Counted from the stretch's first letter, positions 8,445-17,291 are shown. The stretch is DNA of 64,000 nt from Pandoraea sp. (GCA_031291335.1 JARLJF010000020.1:22103-86102); one strand, 5' to 3'. Made by a program: numbers and translations. The notes: generated by a model not told the origin, from the sequence alone.

Positions 8445-9830
8445 TTAGCGTGTTGCGTTGACCGGAACCGGGGCGGCGCTGTTCTTCTGGCGCAGGCGAT
8501 AGCCGATGCCGAGCACCGCCAGCCACACCGGGATCAGGTAGACCGAAATGCGCAGATCCGGGATCAGGAACATTACGACCAGAATGCCGCCGAGGAATGC
8601 CAGACACACGTAGTTCGTGAGCGGGTAGCCGAGGCTCTTGAACAACGTGGTCTCACCTGCGCGCGCCTTGGCGCGGCGGAAGGCCAGATGGATCACGCTG
8701 ATCATCGCCCAGTTGATGATCAGCGCCGACACGACCAGCCCCATCAGCAGCTCGAACGCCTTGCCCGGCATGAAGTAGTTGATCACCACACACAAAGCGG
8801 TCGCGGCTGCCGAGACGCCGAGCGCCGCGAGCGGGATACCCCGGGCATTCACCTTGAGCAGCGCGCGCGGCGCGTTGCCCTGACCGGCCAGACCGTAGAG
8901 CATGCGGCTGTTGCAGTACACGCAACTGTTGTACACGGACAGGGCCGCAGTGAGCACCACGGCGTTGAGCACGTGGGCGACGAAATTGCTGTTCAACTCA
9001 TGGAAGATGAGCACGAACGGGCTGCCGCCGGTCACGACCTTTTCCCACGGATACAGCGAGAGCAGCACGCCGAGGGCGCCGACGTAGAAAATCAGAATGC
9101 GGTAGATGACCTGATTGGTCGCCCGCGGAATGGTGCGCGACGGATTGTCGGCTTCGGCCGCAGTGATGCCGACCAGCTCGAGGCCGCCGAACGAGAACAT
9201 GATGACGGCCATCGCCATGACGAGGCCCGACACGCCGTTCGGGAAGAAGCCGCCGTGCTGCCACAGGTTGGCCACGCTGGCCTCGGGGCCCGCGTTGCCG
9301 GAGAAGAGCAAGTAGCCGCCGAACCCGATCATGCCGACGATGGCGGCGACCTTGATGATGGCGAACCAGAACTCCATCTCACCGTACGACTTCACGCTTG
9401 AGAGGTTGATGGCGTTGATGATGCCGAAGCACACGAGCGCCGAGACCCAGGTGGGAATGGCGGGCCACCAATACTGCACATAGATGCCGACGGCCGAGAG
9501 TTCGGCCATTGAGACCAGGACGTAGAGGACCCAGTAATTCCAGCCCGAGACGAAGCCTGCGAACTGGCCGCAATACTTGTTGGCGAAGTAACTGAATGAG
9601 CCGGCGACCGGTTCGTCGACGACCATTTCACCGAGCTGTCGCATGATGAAAAACGCGACGATGCCCGCGATGGCGTAGCCCAGCAGAACGGATGGGCCAG
9701 CGGTTTTGATGGTTTGAGCGATGCCTAGAAAGAGGCCGGTGCCGATCGCGCCACCCAGCGCGATCAATTGGATGTGACGATTCTTCAGGCCGCGGTGGAG
9801 CGAGCCTTCTTGTGCTGCGTTGCCGGACAT
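8445..9830 (-). CDS. aroP: Aromatic amino acid permease, AroP/PheP family
   Basis: This is a 461-residue APC-superfamily permease with about 12 membrane segments. It begins with the amino acid transporter signature (RHIQLIALGGAIGTGLFLG). Later hallmarks are FWFAIIKVAAI, FSFGGLELVGITAAEADNP and NSCVYCNSRMLYGLA. It would import aromatic amino acids by proton symport. The location between hpd and tyrB on the same strand makes tyrosine or phenylalanine the likely cargo. Other members of the family, such as the proline- and lysine-specific ones, cannot be excluded by sequence alone. Confidence 0.85.
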   Translation of the reverse strand: MSGNAAQEGSLHRGLKNRHIQLIALGGAIGTGLFLGIAQTIKTAGPSVLLGYAIAGIVAFFIMRQLGEMVVDEPVAGSFSYFANKYCGQFAGFVSGWNYWVLYVLVSMAELSAVGIYVQYWWPAIPTWVSALVCFGIINAINLSSVKSYGEMEFWFAIIKVAAIVGMIGFGGYLLFSGNAGPEASVANLWQHGGFFPNGVSGLVMAMAVIMFSFGGLELVGITAAEADNPSRTIPRATNQVIYRILIFYVGALGVLLSLYPWEKVVTGGSPFVLIFHELNSNFVAHVLNAVVLTAALSVYNSCVYCNSRMLYGLAGQGNAPRALLKVNARGIPLAALGVSAAATALCVVINYFMPGKAFELLMGLVVSALIINWAMISVIHLAFRRAKARAGETTLFKSLGYPLTNYVCLAFLGGILVVMFLIPDLRISVYLIPVWLAVLGIGYRLRQKNSAAPVPVNATR

Positions 9831-9878
9831 GTCTGTTCCTTACCCTACCTTCGTTGCCCCGCGGCGCGCTTCTCTGTC

Positions 9879-9897
9879 TTCGTTCTGTGAGAACGAA
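9879..9897 (-). promoter_or_regulatory. Perfect palindrome upstream of aroP
   Basis: TTCGTTCT-GTG-AGAACGAA is a perfect 8-3-8 palindrome 49-67 bases before the aroP start codon. Its position fits an operator or activator site. The binding protein is not identified. Confidence 0.45.
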
Positions 9898-9916
9898 TCG
9901 GAATCGTTGAGCCGCC

Positions 9917-9978
9917 ACGGCGCGGCGCTTATGGCGCCGTCGCCGTGTCCTTTGTGATCATCGTTGCGAGCGATGATC
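9917..9978 (-). terminator. Two hairpins downstream of hpd
   Basis: Past the hpd stop lies a perfect dyad GATCATCG-N7-CGATGATC (9956-9978). A second, GC-rich stem, ACGGCG...CGCCGT with inner GGCGC/GCGCC, follows at 9917-9946. Neither has a clear U-run on the minus strand. They probably mark the hpd 3' end, but terminator function is uncertain. Confidence 0.4.
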
Positions 9979-10036
9979 GCGAGCCCGGCGCGCACGCTGC
10001 GTACGCTGCGTGTGTCGCCGGGTGTCTCCCCTGGAC

Positions 10037-11110
10037 TCAGACCTTGAGCGTGCCCCGCTCGATCTGGTCGCGCTCGAGCGATTCGAACAGCGCCTTGAAG
10101 TTGCCTTCGCCGAAGCCGTCATCGCCCTCACGCTGGATGAACTCGAAGAACACCGGGCCGAGCAGGGTCTTCGAGAAGATCTGCAGCAGCAGACGCGGCT
10201 TGCCGCCTTCGGTCGTACCGTCGAGCAGAATGCCGCGCGCCTTCAGTTCGCCGACCGGCTGGCCGTGACCCGGCAGACGGGTTTCGAGCGCATCGTAGTA
10301 GAAGTCGTTCGGCGCGGTCATGAGGTCAACACCGGCCATTTGCAGGCGGTCGATGACCTCAAGCAGGTTGTCCGTGAGGAACGCAATGTGCTGAATGCCC
10401 TCACCGTTGAAGGCCATCAGGAATTCCTCGATCTGGCCGCTGCCCTTGGCGGATTCCTCGTTCAGGGGAATGCGGATTTTACCATCGGGTGCCGTCATGG
10501 CCTTCGACGTCAGGCCCGTGTATTCGCCCGAGATGTCGAAGTAGCGGATTTCACGGAAGTTGAAGAGCTTCTCGTAGAAGTTGGCCCAGTAAGCCATGCG
10601 GCCGCGATATACGTTGTGCGTCAGGTGATCGATGAGACGCAGGCCGTGACCGACCGGATGACGGTCGACGCCTTCGACGTATTCGAAGTCGATGTCATAG
10701 ATCGACTTGCCTTCTTCGAAACGGTCGATGAGATACAGCGGCGCGCCGCCGATGCCCTTGATCGCGGGCAGGCGCAGCTCCATCGGACCGGTCGAGATCT
10801 CGACCGGTTGAGCGCCGAGTTCCAGTGCGCGGGCGTAAGCCTTGTGCGAGTCCTTCACACGGAACGCCATGCCACAGGCGCTCGGGCCGTGTTCGGCGGC
10901 GAAGTAGGCCGCTTCGCTGTTCGGCTCGCGGTTCACGATGAAGTTGACCTCGCCCTGGCGGTACAGCACTACGTCTTTCGAGCGGTGACGCGCCACGAGC
11001 GTAAAGCCCATCTGCTCGAAAATGGGTTCAAGAACGTTCGGGGTGGGCGACGCGAATTCCACGAATTCGAAGCCCATCAATTGCATCGGGTTGTCAAAGA
11101 GGTCGGCCAT
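10037..11110 (-). CDS. hpd: 4-hydroxyphenylpyruvate dioxygenase
   Basis: This 357-residue Fe(II) dioxygenase converts 4-hydroxyphenylpyruvate to homogentisate in tyrosine breakdown. Two vicinal-oxygen-chelate domains are present. The iron ligands are visible as [21 protein letters not shown] and [11 protein letters not shown]. The start [16 protein letters not shown] at 11110 fits the family, and the long upstream track extension is rejected. It shares its strand with aroP and tyrB, and a divergent Lrp/AsnC gene lies 305 bases away. The later homogentisate pathway genes are not in this window. Confidence 0.95.
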   Translation of the reverse strand: MADLFDNPMQLMGFEFVEFASPTPNVLEPIFEQMGFTLVARHRSKDVVLYRQGEVNFIVNREPNSEAAYFAAEHGPSACGMAFRVKDSHKAYARALELGAQPVEISTGPMELRLPAIKGIGGAPLYLIDRFEEGKSIYDIDFEYVEGVDRHPVGHGLRLIDHLTHNVYRGRMAYWANFYEKLFNFREIRYFDISGEYTGLTSKAMTAPDGKIRIPLNEESAKGSGQIEEFLMAFNGEGIQHIAFLTDNLLEVIDRLQMAGVDLMTAPNDFYYDALETRLPGHGQPVGELKARGILLDGTTEGGKPRLLLQIFSKTLLGPVFFEFIQREGDDGFGEGNFKALFESLERDQIERGTLKV

Positions 11111-11214
11111 GATCGTCTCGGCTTGGTGAGGTGATTTGTGAGGTGACTGATTCGTTGGACGCGTGCATCGCCCGGTGGTTGTCATCCGATATAAACCTGT
11201 GGCGCTGGAAGATG

Positions 11215-11387
11215 CAACAAAATTGTGGTTTGTTGACCGTGTGGTCGGGATATGGTGTCTCGTCCGTTCCATCCGCCGGAACCCTTGCGGTGGCAAGGGC
11301 GTTGCACGTGTTTTCGATGTTTTCCGGGGCTCAGTGTAAGGGCGTCGCCACAAAATAGGATTTCGTAACTGAGATAGGGAAACCCTA
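11215..11387. promoter_or_regulatory. Operators in the hpd/Lrp divergent region
   Basis: The 305-base gap 11111-11415 has no gene. It contains CAACAAA-N7-TTTGTTG (11215-11235), a perfect dyad about 105-125 bases upstream of hpd. It also holds TAGGG-AAA-CCCTA (11375-11387), a perfect dyad about 30 bases before the Lrp gene, within AT-rich sequence. Both fit sites for an Lrp/AsnC protein controlling the divergent pair. Binding is inferred from symmetry and position. Confidence 0.45.
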
Positions 11388-11415
11388 GGTTATGCATTAA
11401 TATTTCGTCATTCGA

Positions 11416-11907
11416 ATGCTGTGGGAAATAAAAGTGCATAACATCGAGATCGATCGAATCGACGTCCGGCTGCTGGGGATTTTGCAGTCGAACGGGCGAA
11501 TTTCGAATCTGGAACTGGCCGAGGCGATCAAGCTGTCGCCCGCACAAACGCTGCGACGTCACCGTCGGCTGGAGGAGATGGGGGTGATCAGAGGCTACGA
11601 CACCCGTCTCGACGCGCAACGGCTCGGATTCAGCGTGGTCGCGTTCGTTCACGTGACGATGGAGCGCGGTCACATCCGTGACCTGTCGAACTTCAAGGGT
11701 CTGGTCGCGGAGTTGGCGCAGATTCAGGAATGCTTCTCCGTGACGGGCGATATCGATTACGTGCTCAAGGTCGTCGCCCGAGATCTGAAGGGCTTGTCCG
11801 ATTTTCTGCTCGATACGCTGATGCGCATTCCGGGTGTGAGCGCCGTCAAATCCAGCGTTTGTCTCGACGAGATCAAATGCACGTCGGCCGTGCCGCTCTC
11901 GGCCTGA
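11416..11907 (+). CDS. Lrp/AsnC-family transcriptional regulator
   Basis: This is a 163-residue feast/famine regulator. The N-terminal helix-turn-helix (IDVRLLGILQSNGRISNLELAEAI, about residues 14-37, then SPAQTLRRHRRLE) is followed by a RAM ligand-binding domain (CFSVTGDIDYVLKVV and VSAVKSSVCLDEIK). The ATG at 11416 lacks a Shine-Dalgarno sequence. A GTG at 11434 with GGGAAA upstream would give 157 residues and may be the true start. Divergent placement beside hpd suggests it senses an aromatic amino acid and controls hpd, as related Lrp proteins do in Burkholderiales. Confidence 0.9.
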   Translation: MLWEIKVHNIEIDRIDVRLLGILQSNGRISNLELAEAIKLSPAQTLRRHRRLEEMGVIRGYDTRLDAQRLGFSVVAFVHVTMERGHIRDLSNFKGLVAELAQIQECFSVTGDIDYVLKVVARDLKGLSDFLLDTLMRIPGVSAVKSSVCLDEIKCTSAVPLSA

Positions 11908-11941
11908 CGCTCGCAACGCCGATCCGCGGCGAGGCGCAGCC

Positions 11942-12146
11942 GCCCACGCGAACACGCCGTGAGAGCCACGCGGCCATGGTGAAAGCCCATAGCGCGAAGA
12001 CAGCGCAGAAGATCGTCGTGAGCTGGCTGGCAGATGCCGTCGACACATTCGGGCCGTGCGAAATCGCGGGAAGGATGCCGACTGCAGATGTTCTCGTCGA
12101 TGCCGACGAGGAACACCGTCAGCGCAAGCCACCACACTTGCGCCAT
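11942..12146 (-). pseudogene. Decayed N-terminal fragment of an MFS transporter
   Basis: On the minus strand MAQVWWLALTVFLVGIDENI (from 12146) reads like the first membrane helix of a DHA1-type drug or sugar efflux MFS protein. After I20 the frame breaks, around 12083-12087. The adjacent frame then continues VGILPAIS, then STASASQLTTIFCAVFAL and SRRVRVG, matching the loop and second helix of the same family. Nothing recognisable follows after about residue 70. It is a truncated, frameshifted relic between the Lrp gene and the leu leader. No product is expected. Confidence 0.6.
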
Positions 12147-12388
12147 GCGCGGACGTGTGAGAGTGGTTGCGGCGCTCGCGGACGAGGGAAGATGGGATGC
12201 CAAGGTGATCGCCGATGTGCGACGTGTCCCGTACGACACCGGGATCGGCGCCGACGGCAGAGCATGTCGATCCGTCGGGTTTCGAGGCTGACCTTCGGTT
12301 ATCCCATAGGCACACACGATCTCGGGACCTCGTTGCGCGACAATCTGTCCTGCCCATCATGGGAATCTTGCGAGGCTACACATCATGG

Positions 12389-12418
12389 TTGACAGCGCCC
12401 GAAAATCTGTGATCTTAT
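12389..12418 (+). promoter_or_regulatory. Candidate promoter for the leu leader and leuA
   Basis: A perfect -35 hexamer TTGACA (12389-12394) is separated by 18 bases from TCTTAT (12413-12418), a 4/6 match to the -10 consensus. Transcription would begin at about 12425, almost at the leader ATG (12426). The leader ORF could therefore be translated from a leaderless or nearly leaderless message. Confidence 0.5.
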
Positions 12419-12425
12419 GTGGCAC

Positions 12426-12512
12426 ATGATCACCGCGCAATTCTCCCTCTCGCTACGACTACTAGCCCGTTCCACCGGGCTTGGTCCGTTGCTGCGCGCG
12501 TGCATCGTCTGA
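12426..12512 (+). CDS. leuL: Leucine-rich leader peptide of leuA
   Basis: This 28-codon ORF reads MITAQFSL, then SLRLLARSTGLGPLLRACIV. Seven of 28 residues are leucine. Codons 10, 12 and 13 are all CTA, the rarest leucine codon in such GC-rich genomes. It is followed by a hairpin with a T-run and then leuA. The arrangement matches attenuation leaders, where ribosome stalling at leucine codons under starvation prevents termination. It is too short for the ORF track. A weak or absent Shine-Dalgarno fits the near-leaderless start proposed for the promoter. Confidence 0.65.
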   Translation: MITAQFSLSLRLLARSTGLGPLLRACIV

Positions 12513-12551
12513 ATTCCTCACTGAAGCACCGCTGATTTTCCCCAGTTACGC

Positions 12552-12595
12552 CGACCTGAGCCCCGGTTCCTCCAACCGGCGGTCGTAGCTTTTTT
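12552..12595 (+). terminator. Attenuator-like terminator upstream of leuA
   Basis: CCGGTT-CCTCC-AACCGG (12563-12579) forms a perfect stem, extended outward by CGACC/GGTCG, with a six-T run at 12590-12595. It ends 51 bases before leuA. An alternative pairing of ACCGGG in the leader ORF (12474-12479) with CCCGGT (12562-12567) would break this stem, as an antiterminator should. Confidence 0.6.
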
Positions 12596-12646
12596 GCGTT
12601 CATGCGTCGTCCGGTTGACACTTTTGCCGACAATCGAGACAACGCC

Positions 12647-14359
12647 ATGCTGAAGAACCCCGCCACGAAGTACCGCCCGTTCACTCCGGTCAATATTCCG
12701 GACCGACAGTGGCCGAACCGCACCATCACGCGTGCACCGATCTGGATGAGTACCGATCTGCGTGACGGCAACCAGGCGCTGTTCGAGCCGATGGATGCCC
12801 AGCGCAAGATGCGCATGTTCAAGACGCTCGTCGCCATCGGTTTCAAGGAAATCGAAGTGGCGTTCCCGTCAGCGTCCGACACCGATTTCAACTTCGTGCG
12901 TGAGTTGATCGAAGGCGGTCACATTCCCGACGACGTCACCATCGAAGTGCTCACGCAAGCCCGCGACGACCTCATCGAGCGTACGTTCGAGGCCCTCAAG
13001 GGCGTGCCGCGTGCCATCGTTCACCTCTACAACGCCACCGCCCCCGAATTCCGACGCATCGTTTTCAATCTCGACCAGCCGGGCGTGAAGGCGCTCGCCG
13101 TCGGGGCCGCCACGACGATCAAACGCTGTGCCGACGCTGCACCGGACACGCAATGGACGTTGCAATACAGTCCCGAGACGTTCACCGGCACCGAACTCGA
13201 ATTCGCGAAGGAAGTTTGCGATGCCGTGTTCGACGTATGGCAGCCGACGCCGGAGCGCAAGTCCATCGTCAACTTGCCGGCCACGGTAGAAATCGGTACG
13301 CCGAACTTCTACGCCGACCAGATCGAGTGGATGCACCGCAATCTCGCTCGCCGTGATTCGCTGATCCTCTCGGTTCACCCGCACAACGATCGCGGCACGG
13401 CCGTGGCCGCGGCCGAACTGGCCGTGATGGCCGGTGCCGATCGCATTGAAGGTTGCCTCTTCGGTAACGGTGAGCGCACCGGTAACGTCGATCTCGTCAC
13501 GCTCGCGCTGAATTTGTACACGCAGGGTGTCGACCCGGGCCTCGACTTCTCGAACATCAACGAAGTGGCCCGCACCTCGGAAGAGTGCACGCAGTTGCCC
13601 GTGCATCCGCGTCACCCGTATGTCGGCGATCTGGTCTTCACCGCGTTTTCGGGCTCGCACCAGGACGCCATCAAGAAGGGCTTCGCCGTGCAGCAGCCGG
13701 ACACGTTCTGGGAACTGCCGTACTTGCCTATCGATCCGAGCGATCTCGGTCGCACGTACGACTCGATCATTCGCGTGAATAGCCAGTCGGGCAAGGGGGG
13801 GATTGCCTACTTGCTGGAGCAGGCATATGGCGTGCAGATGCCGCGTCGTCTGCAAGTGGATTTCAGCTCGGCCGTGCAGCGCCACACCGACGAGACCGGC
13901 GCAGAAATCACGGCGCCGCAGATCTGGCAACTGTTCCAGAAGGAATACGTGGAGTCCGGCGAGCCGGTCGCCTACATCGGTCACACGCTCTCTGAGCGCG
14001 ACGGCCGTCAGCACATCACGGTGACTGTCGACATTCAAGGTCAGCGCACCACGGTGTCGGGCACCGGTAACGGTCCGCTCGACGCGCTGATGCACGCCAT
14101 GCGCACGCCGGTGCGTGTGCAGCACTACGAGGAGCGTGCGCTCACGCAAGGGGCTGATGCTCGCGCCATCGCCATTGCAGAAATGGCAGGCGAAACCATC
14201 GTGGGCAGCGCGTTCGGCGTGGGCATCGATGCGAATCTGACGACGGCGTCGATTCGCGCGGTTATCAGCGGCATCAACCGTGCTTATGCCCGCAGCGAAG
14301 CGGATGCACAGGCCACGTTCTTCGATGCCGTGATGCGCGACGTCGCCAAGGCCGTCTGA
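12647..14359 (+). CDS. leuA: 2-isopropylmalate synthase
   Basis: This 570-residue enzyme condenses 2-oxoisovalerate with acetyl-CoA, the committed step of leucine synthesis. The TIM-barrel domain carries the metal/active-site motif [11 protein letters not shown] near residue 35 and the [11 protein letters not shown] histidines. A C-terminal LeuA regulatory domain (about residues 440-570) provides leucine feedback. It belongs to the long LeuA type 2 seen in actinobacteria and Burkholderiales. The start [10 protein letters not shown] at 12647 matches the family; the 15-residue track extension is rejected. No other leu gene adjoins it. The leader and attenuator upstream imply control by charged leucyl-tRNA. 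Confidence 0.95.
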   Translation: MLKNPATKYRPFTPVNIPDRQWPNRTITRAPIWMSTDLRDGNQALFEPMDAQRKMRMFKTLVAIGFKEIEVAFPSASDTDFNFVRELIEGGHIPDDVTIEVLTQARDDLIERTFEALKGVPRAIVHLYNATAPEFRRIVFNLDQPGVKALAVGAATTIKRCADAAPDTQWTLQYSPETFTGTELEFAKEVCDAVFDVWQPTPERKSIVNLPATVEIGTPNFYADQIEWMHRNLARRDSLILSVHPHNDRGTAVAAAELAVMAGADRIEGCLFGNGERTGNVDLVTLALNLYTQGVDPGLDFSNINEVARTSEECTQLPVHPRHPYVGDLVFTAFSGSHQDAIKKGFAVQQPDTFWELPYLPIDPSDLGRTYDSIIRVNSQSGKGGIAYLLEQAYGVQMPRRLQVDFSSAVQRHTDETGAEITAPQIWQLFQKEYVESGEPVAYIGHTLSERDGRQHITVTVDIQGQRTTVSGTGNGPLDALMHAMRTPVRVQHYEERALTQGADARAIAIAEMAGETIVGSAFGVGIDANLTTASIRAVISGINRAYARSEADAQATFFDAVMRDVAKAV

Positions 14360-14521
14360 ACGGTTATCCGAACAACAAGCAGGACGGAAGGAAAGCAGGA
14401 GACACAGGGCAGACGAGTCCCGCGCGACACTGATCGTGCGCACGGGACCCCGGTGCGGCGTAGCGAGACTTACCCAGTCCCGCGCGCGCCCCGGCCCGAA
14501 AACATCAGCGGGGTAGTGGGA

Positions 14522-15724
14522 TTACACCGCTTCGATGGCGATAGCGATGCCTTGGCCGACCCCAATGCACATCGTACACAGCGCAAAGCGACCACCAGAA
14601 CGCTTGAGTTGATACATCGCCGTCGTGACCAGACGTGCGCCGCTCATGCCGAGCGGATGGCCCAGCGCAATGGCGCCACCGTTCGGATTGACGCGCAGGT
14701 CGTCGTCGGCCACGCCGAGCTGGCGCAGCACGGCCAGGCCCTGGCTCGCAAACGCCTCGTTGAGTTCGATGACGTCGAACTGATCGAGCGACATACCGAG
14801 CCGCGCGAGCAGTTTTTTCGTTGCGGGAGCCGGACCGATGCCCATGATGCGCGGTGCCACCCCTGCCGTCGCCATGCCCAGGATCCGGGCTCGCGGCGTC
14901 AGGCCAAAGCGCGCCGCACTCGCCTCGTCTGCTAACAGCAGAGCGCAGGCGCCGTCGTTGACGCCAGAAGCGTTACCGGCGGTCACGGTCCCGTCAGGGC
15001 GTACCACGCCCTTGAGTCTGGCAAGCGCTTCCATGCTCGTCGCACGCGGGTGTTCGTCGCGATCCACAATGATCGCTTCGCCTTTCTTCTGGGCGATGGA
15101 CACCGGCGTGATTTCCTCGGCAAGCGTGCCGTTCGCCTGAGCGCGCGCTGCCTTCTCTTGCGAGCGCACCGCAAAGCGATCCTGATCTTCACGGCTGATG
15201 CCGAACTCGGTCGCGACGTTCTCGCCCGTCTCGGGCATCGAATCCACACCGTACTGCGCCTTCATCAACGGATTGACGAAACGCCAGCCGATGGTCGTAT
15301 CGTAAATCTCGGCCTGACGCGAAAACGCGCTCGCCGCCTTGCCCATCACGAACGGGGCACGGCTCATGCTCTCCACGCCACCTGCAATCATCAGACCGGC
15401 TTCGCCCGCCTTGATGGCGCGTGCGGCCGTGCCGATGGCGTCCATCCCCGAACCGCACAGGCGGTTGAGAGTCGCGCCCGGCACCTCTTGCGGCAGCCCC
15501 GCCAGCAGCGACGACATGCGCGCCACGTTGCGGTTGTCTTCGCCGGCTTGGTTGGCGCAGCCGAAGATCACGTCATCCACTTGTGTCCAGTCGACGCTGC
15601 CGTTGCGCGCCATGAGCGCCTTGAGGGGGATGGCGCCGAGGTCGTCGGCACGCACGGAGGACAGCGCGCCGCCGTAGCGACCGATCGGGGTGCGAATCGC
15701 GTCGCAGATAAAGACTTCACTCAT
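14522..15724 (-). CDS. pcaF: 3-oxoadipyl-CoA thiolase
   Basis: This 400-residue thiolase cleaves 3-oxoadipyl-CoA to succinyl-CoA and acetyl-CoA, the last step of the beta-ketoadipate pathway. The acyl-accepting cysteine is C90 in NRLCGSG. The other catalytic motifs are NPNGGAIALGHPLG and the C-terminal CIGVGQG cysteine. It lies 70 bases downstream of pcaJ on the same strand, with a large hairpin in the gap. Linkage to pcaIJ separates it from generic acetyl-CoA acetyltransferases. Confidence 0.93.
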   Translation of the reverse strand: MSEVFICDAIRTPIGRYGGALSSVRADDLGAIPLKALMARNGSVDWTQVDDVIFGCANQAGEDNRNVARMSSLLAGLPQEVPGATLNRLCGSGMDAIGTAARAIKAGEAGLMIAGGVESMSRAPFVMGKAASAFSRQAEIYDTTIGWRFVNPLMKAQYGVDSMPETGENVATEFGISREDQDRFAVRSQEKAARAQANGTLAEEITPVSIAQKKGEAIIVDRDEHPRATSMEALARLKGVVRPDGTVTAGNASGVNDGACALLLADEASAARFGLTPRARILGMATAGVAPRIMGIGPAPATKKLLARLGMSLDQFDVIELNEAFASQGLAVLRQLGVADDDLRVNPNGGAIALGHPLGMSGARLVTTAMYQLKRSGGRFALCTMCIGVGQGIAIAIEAV

Positions 15725-15744
15725 TTGTCTACCTCACAATGAAA

Positions 15745-15778
15745 ATCGCCGGGTCACATCAGGTGATGTCCCGGCGAT
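15745..15778 (-). repeat. Long hairpin between pcaJ and pcaF
   Basis: ATCGCCGGG pairs with CCCGGCGAT and, inside, ACATCA with TGATGT, broken only by a two-base bulge. This gives 15 paired bases in 34. On the transcribed minus strand it is followed by ATTTTC. It could be an intra-operon partial terminator or a processing/stability element that sets pcaIJ against pcaF levels. Confidence 0.6.
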
Positions 15779-15794
15779 GGTGTCGTGCGATGGG

Positions 15795-16445
15795 TCAGGT
15801 AACCGCCGGTGACGGCAGCAGCGTCACGCCGGTCAGACGTTGTAGTTCGTCGAACGAGAGACCGTCGACGATGTCGATCACGCGCAGACCTTCAGGGGTG
15901 ACATCGAGCACTGCCAGATCGGTGTAGATGCGGGTGACGCAACCGACACCGGTGAGCGGATACGTGCATTGCTCGACGATCTTGCTCTCGCCCTGCTTGG
16001 TCTGGTGTTCCATCATCACGAACACCTGCTTGGCGCCGCTCGCGAGGTCCATCGCGCCGCCTACGGCCGGGATCGCGTCGGGGGCGCCGGTATGCCAGTT
16101 GGCGAGGTCGCCCGTCGTCGAGACCTGGAACGCACCGAGTACGCAGAAGTCGAGGTGGCCGCCGCGCATCATCGCGAACGAATCGGCGTGGTGGAAGAAG
16201 GCGCCGCCCGGTTTGAGCGTGACGGGTTGCTTGCCGGCGTTGATGAGGTCTTCGTCCTCTTCGCCCTTTGCGGGGGCCGGGCCCATGCCAATCACGCCGT
16301 TCTCGCTCTGGAGAATGATCTCCTTCTCGGCGGGCAGGTGATTGGCCACGGCGGTCGGCAGGCCGATACCGAGGTTCACATAAGCGCCGTCCGGAATGTC
16401 CTGGGCGACGCGGGCGGCCATCTGGTCGCGGGTCAGTCGGTTCAT
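15795..16445 (-). CDS. pcaJ: 3-oxoadipate CoA-transferase, beta subunit
   Basis: This 216-residue beta subunit pairs with PcaI to move CoA from succinyl-CoA to 3-oxoadipate. The catalytic glutamate lies in the SENGVIGMGP motif (about residue 48), followed by NLGIGLPT-type and GGAMDLASGAKQV family signatures. It starts 25 bases after pcaI, indicating one operon. The PcaJ, CatJ and ScoB families are close; the pcaF and pcaR context selects the adipate assignment. Confidence 0.93.
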   Translation of the reverse strand: MNRLTRDQMAARVAQDIPDGAYVNLGIGLPTAVANHLPAEKEIILQSENGVIGMGPAPAKGEEDEDLINAGKQPVTLKPGGAFFHHADSFAMMRGGHLDFCVLGAFQVSTTGDLANWHTGAPDAIPAVGGAMDLASGAKQVFVMMEHQTKQGESKIVEQCTYPLTGVGCVTRIYTDLAVLDVTPEGLRVIDIVDGLSFDELQRLTGVTLLPSPAVT

Positions 16446-16470
16446 ATCGTGCTCCGAAATCAGATGGGGA

Positions 16471-17148
16471 TCAGGCGTGCGCGGTGCCGGGCACCGCGAC
16501 GACGCGCTGAACGAAGATGCCGGGTGTGACCACGGCTTCCGGATCGAGGTCGCCCAGTTCGACGACTTCGCCTACCTGAACGATGGCGCACTTTGCCGCC
16601 GTAGCCATGATCGGGCCGAAGTTGCGGGCGGTCTTGCGATACACGAGGTTGCCCCAGCGGTCGCCTTTGAGTGCCTTGATGAGCGCGAAGTCGGCGTGGA
16701 TCGGCAGTTCGAAGACATAGGACTTGCCGTCGATCACGCGCGTTTCCTTGCCCTCGGCGAGCAGCGTGCCGTAGCCGGTCGGCGTGAAGAAACCGCCGAT
16801 GCCTGCACCAGCAGCACGAATGCGCTCGGCGAGATTGCCCTGAGGCACCAGTTCCAGCTCGATCTTGCCCGCACGATAGAGCGCGTCGAACACCTGCGAG
16901 TCGGTCTGTCGCGGGAACGAGCAAATGATCTTGCGTACGCGCCCGGCTTTGAGCAGCGCGGCGAGGCCCGTCTCACCGTTACCGGCGTTGTTGTTGACGA
17001 TGGTCAGATCGCGCGCGCCCTGGTCGATCAGGGCGTCGATAAGCGCCGAGGGCATCCCGGCGTTGCCGAAGCCGCCAATCATGATCGTCGCGCCGTCGTG
17101 AACGTCGGCGACCGCGCTGGCGAGCGAGTCGTAAATCTTGTTGATCAC
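16471..17148 (-). CDS. pcaI: 3-oxoadipate CoA-transferase, alpha subunit
   Basis: This 225-residue alpha subunit of the CoA-transferase has the N-terminal GGFGNAGMPSALIDAL motif of SCOT-family alpha subunits and the conserved TPTGYGTLLAEGKE region. It is the first gene of pcaI-pcaJ-pcaF, read leftward. The operon faces pcaR across a 316-base region holding a strong inverted repeat, so induction by beta-ketoadipate through PcaR is likely. Confidence 0.93.
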   Translation of the reverse strand: MINKIYDSLASAVADVHDGATIMIGGFGNAGMPSALIDALIDQGARDLTIVNNNAGNGETGLAALLKAGRVRKIICSFPRQTDSQVFDALYRAGKIELELVPQGNLAERIRAAGAGIGGFFTPTGYGTLLAEGKETRVIDGKSYVFELPIHADFALIKALKGDRWGNLVYRKTARNFGPIMATAAKCAIVQVGEVVELGDLDPEAVVTPGIFVQRVVAVPGTAHA

Positions 17149-17257
17149 ACGTGCCTCCTGGGCAGTTCCATCGGGCTGACGGGCTTGCGCCCCTTCGCCC
17201 CGGTTGGGTGTCTCCCGGCGATGGCCTCTTGTCCAGTGGCCTCGTCTGGTTCACAAT

Positions 17258-17291
17258 GTTCTTATAGCGAACAAATATTCGCTATAAGAAC
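17258..17291. promoter_or_regulatory. 34-bp perfect inverted repeat, candidate PcaR operator
   Basis: GTTCTTATAGCGAA-N6-TTCGCTATAAGAAC is perfect over 14 bases per arm. It lies 110 bases before pcaI and 174 bases before pcaR. The 316-base gap 17149-17464 has no gene. PcaR-family proteins bind repeated half-sites of roughly this kind, so this is the likely control site for both directions. Confidence 0.7.

Noticed and set aside
11730-12392. 220-residue plus-strand ORF after the lrp gene
   Set aside because: It overlaps lrp in another frame, is arginine-rich with no recognisable motif, and lies over the MFS relic on the opposite strand.
12869-14443. 524-residue minus-strand ORF opposite leuA
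   Set aside because: Antisense shadow of leuA with no domain or start signal.
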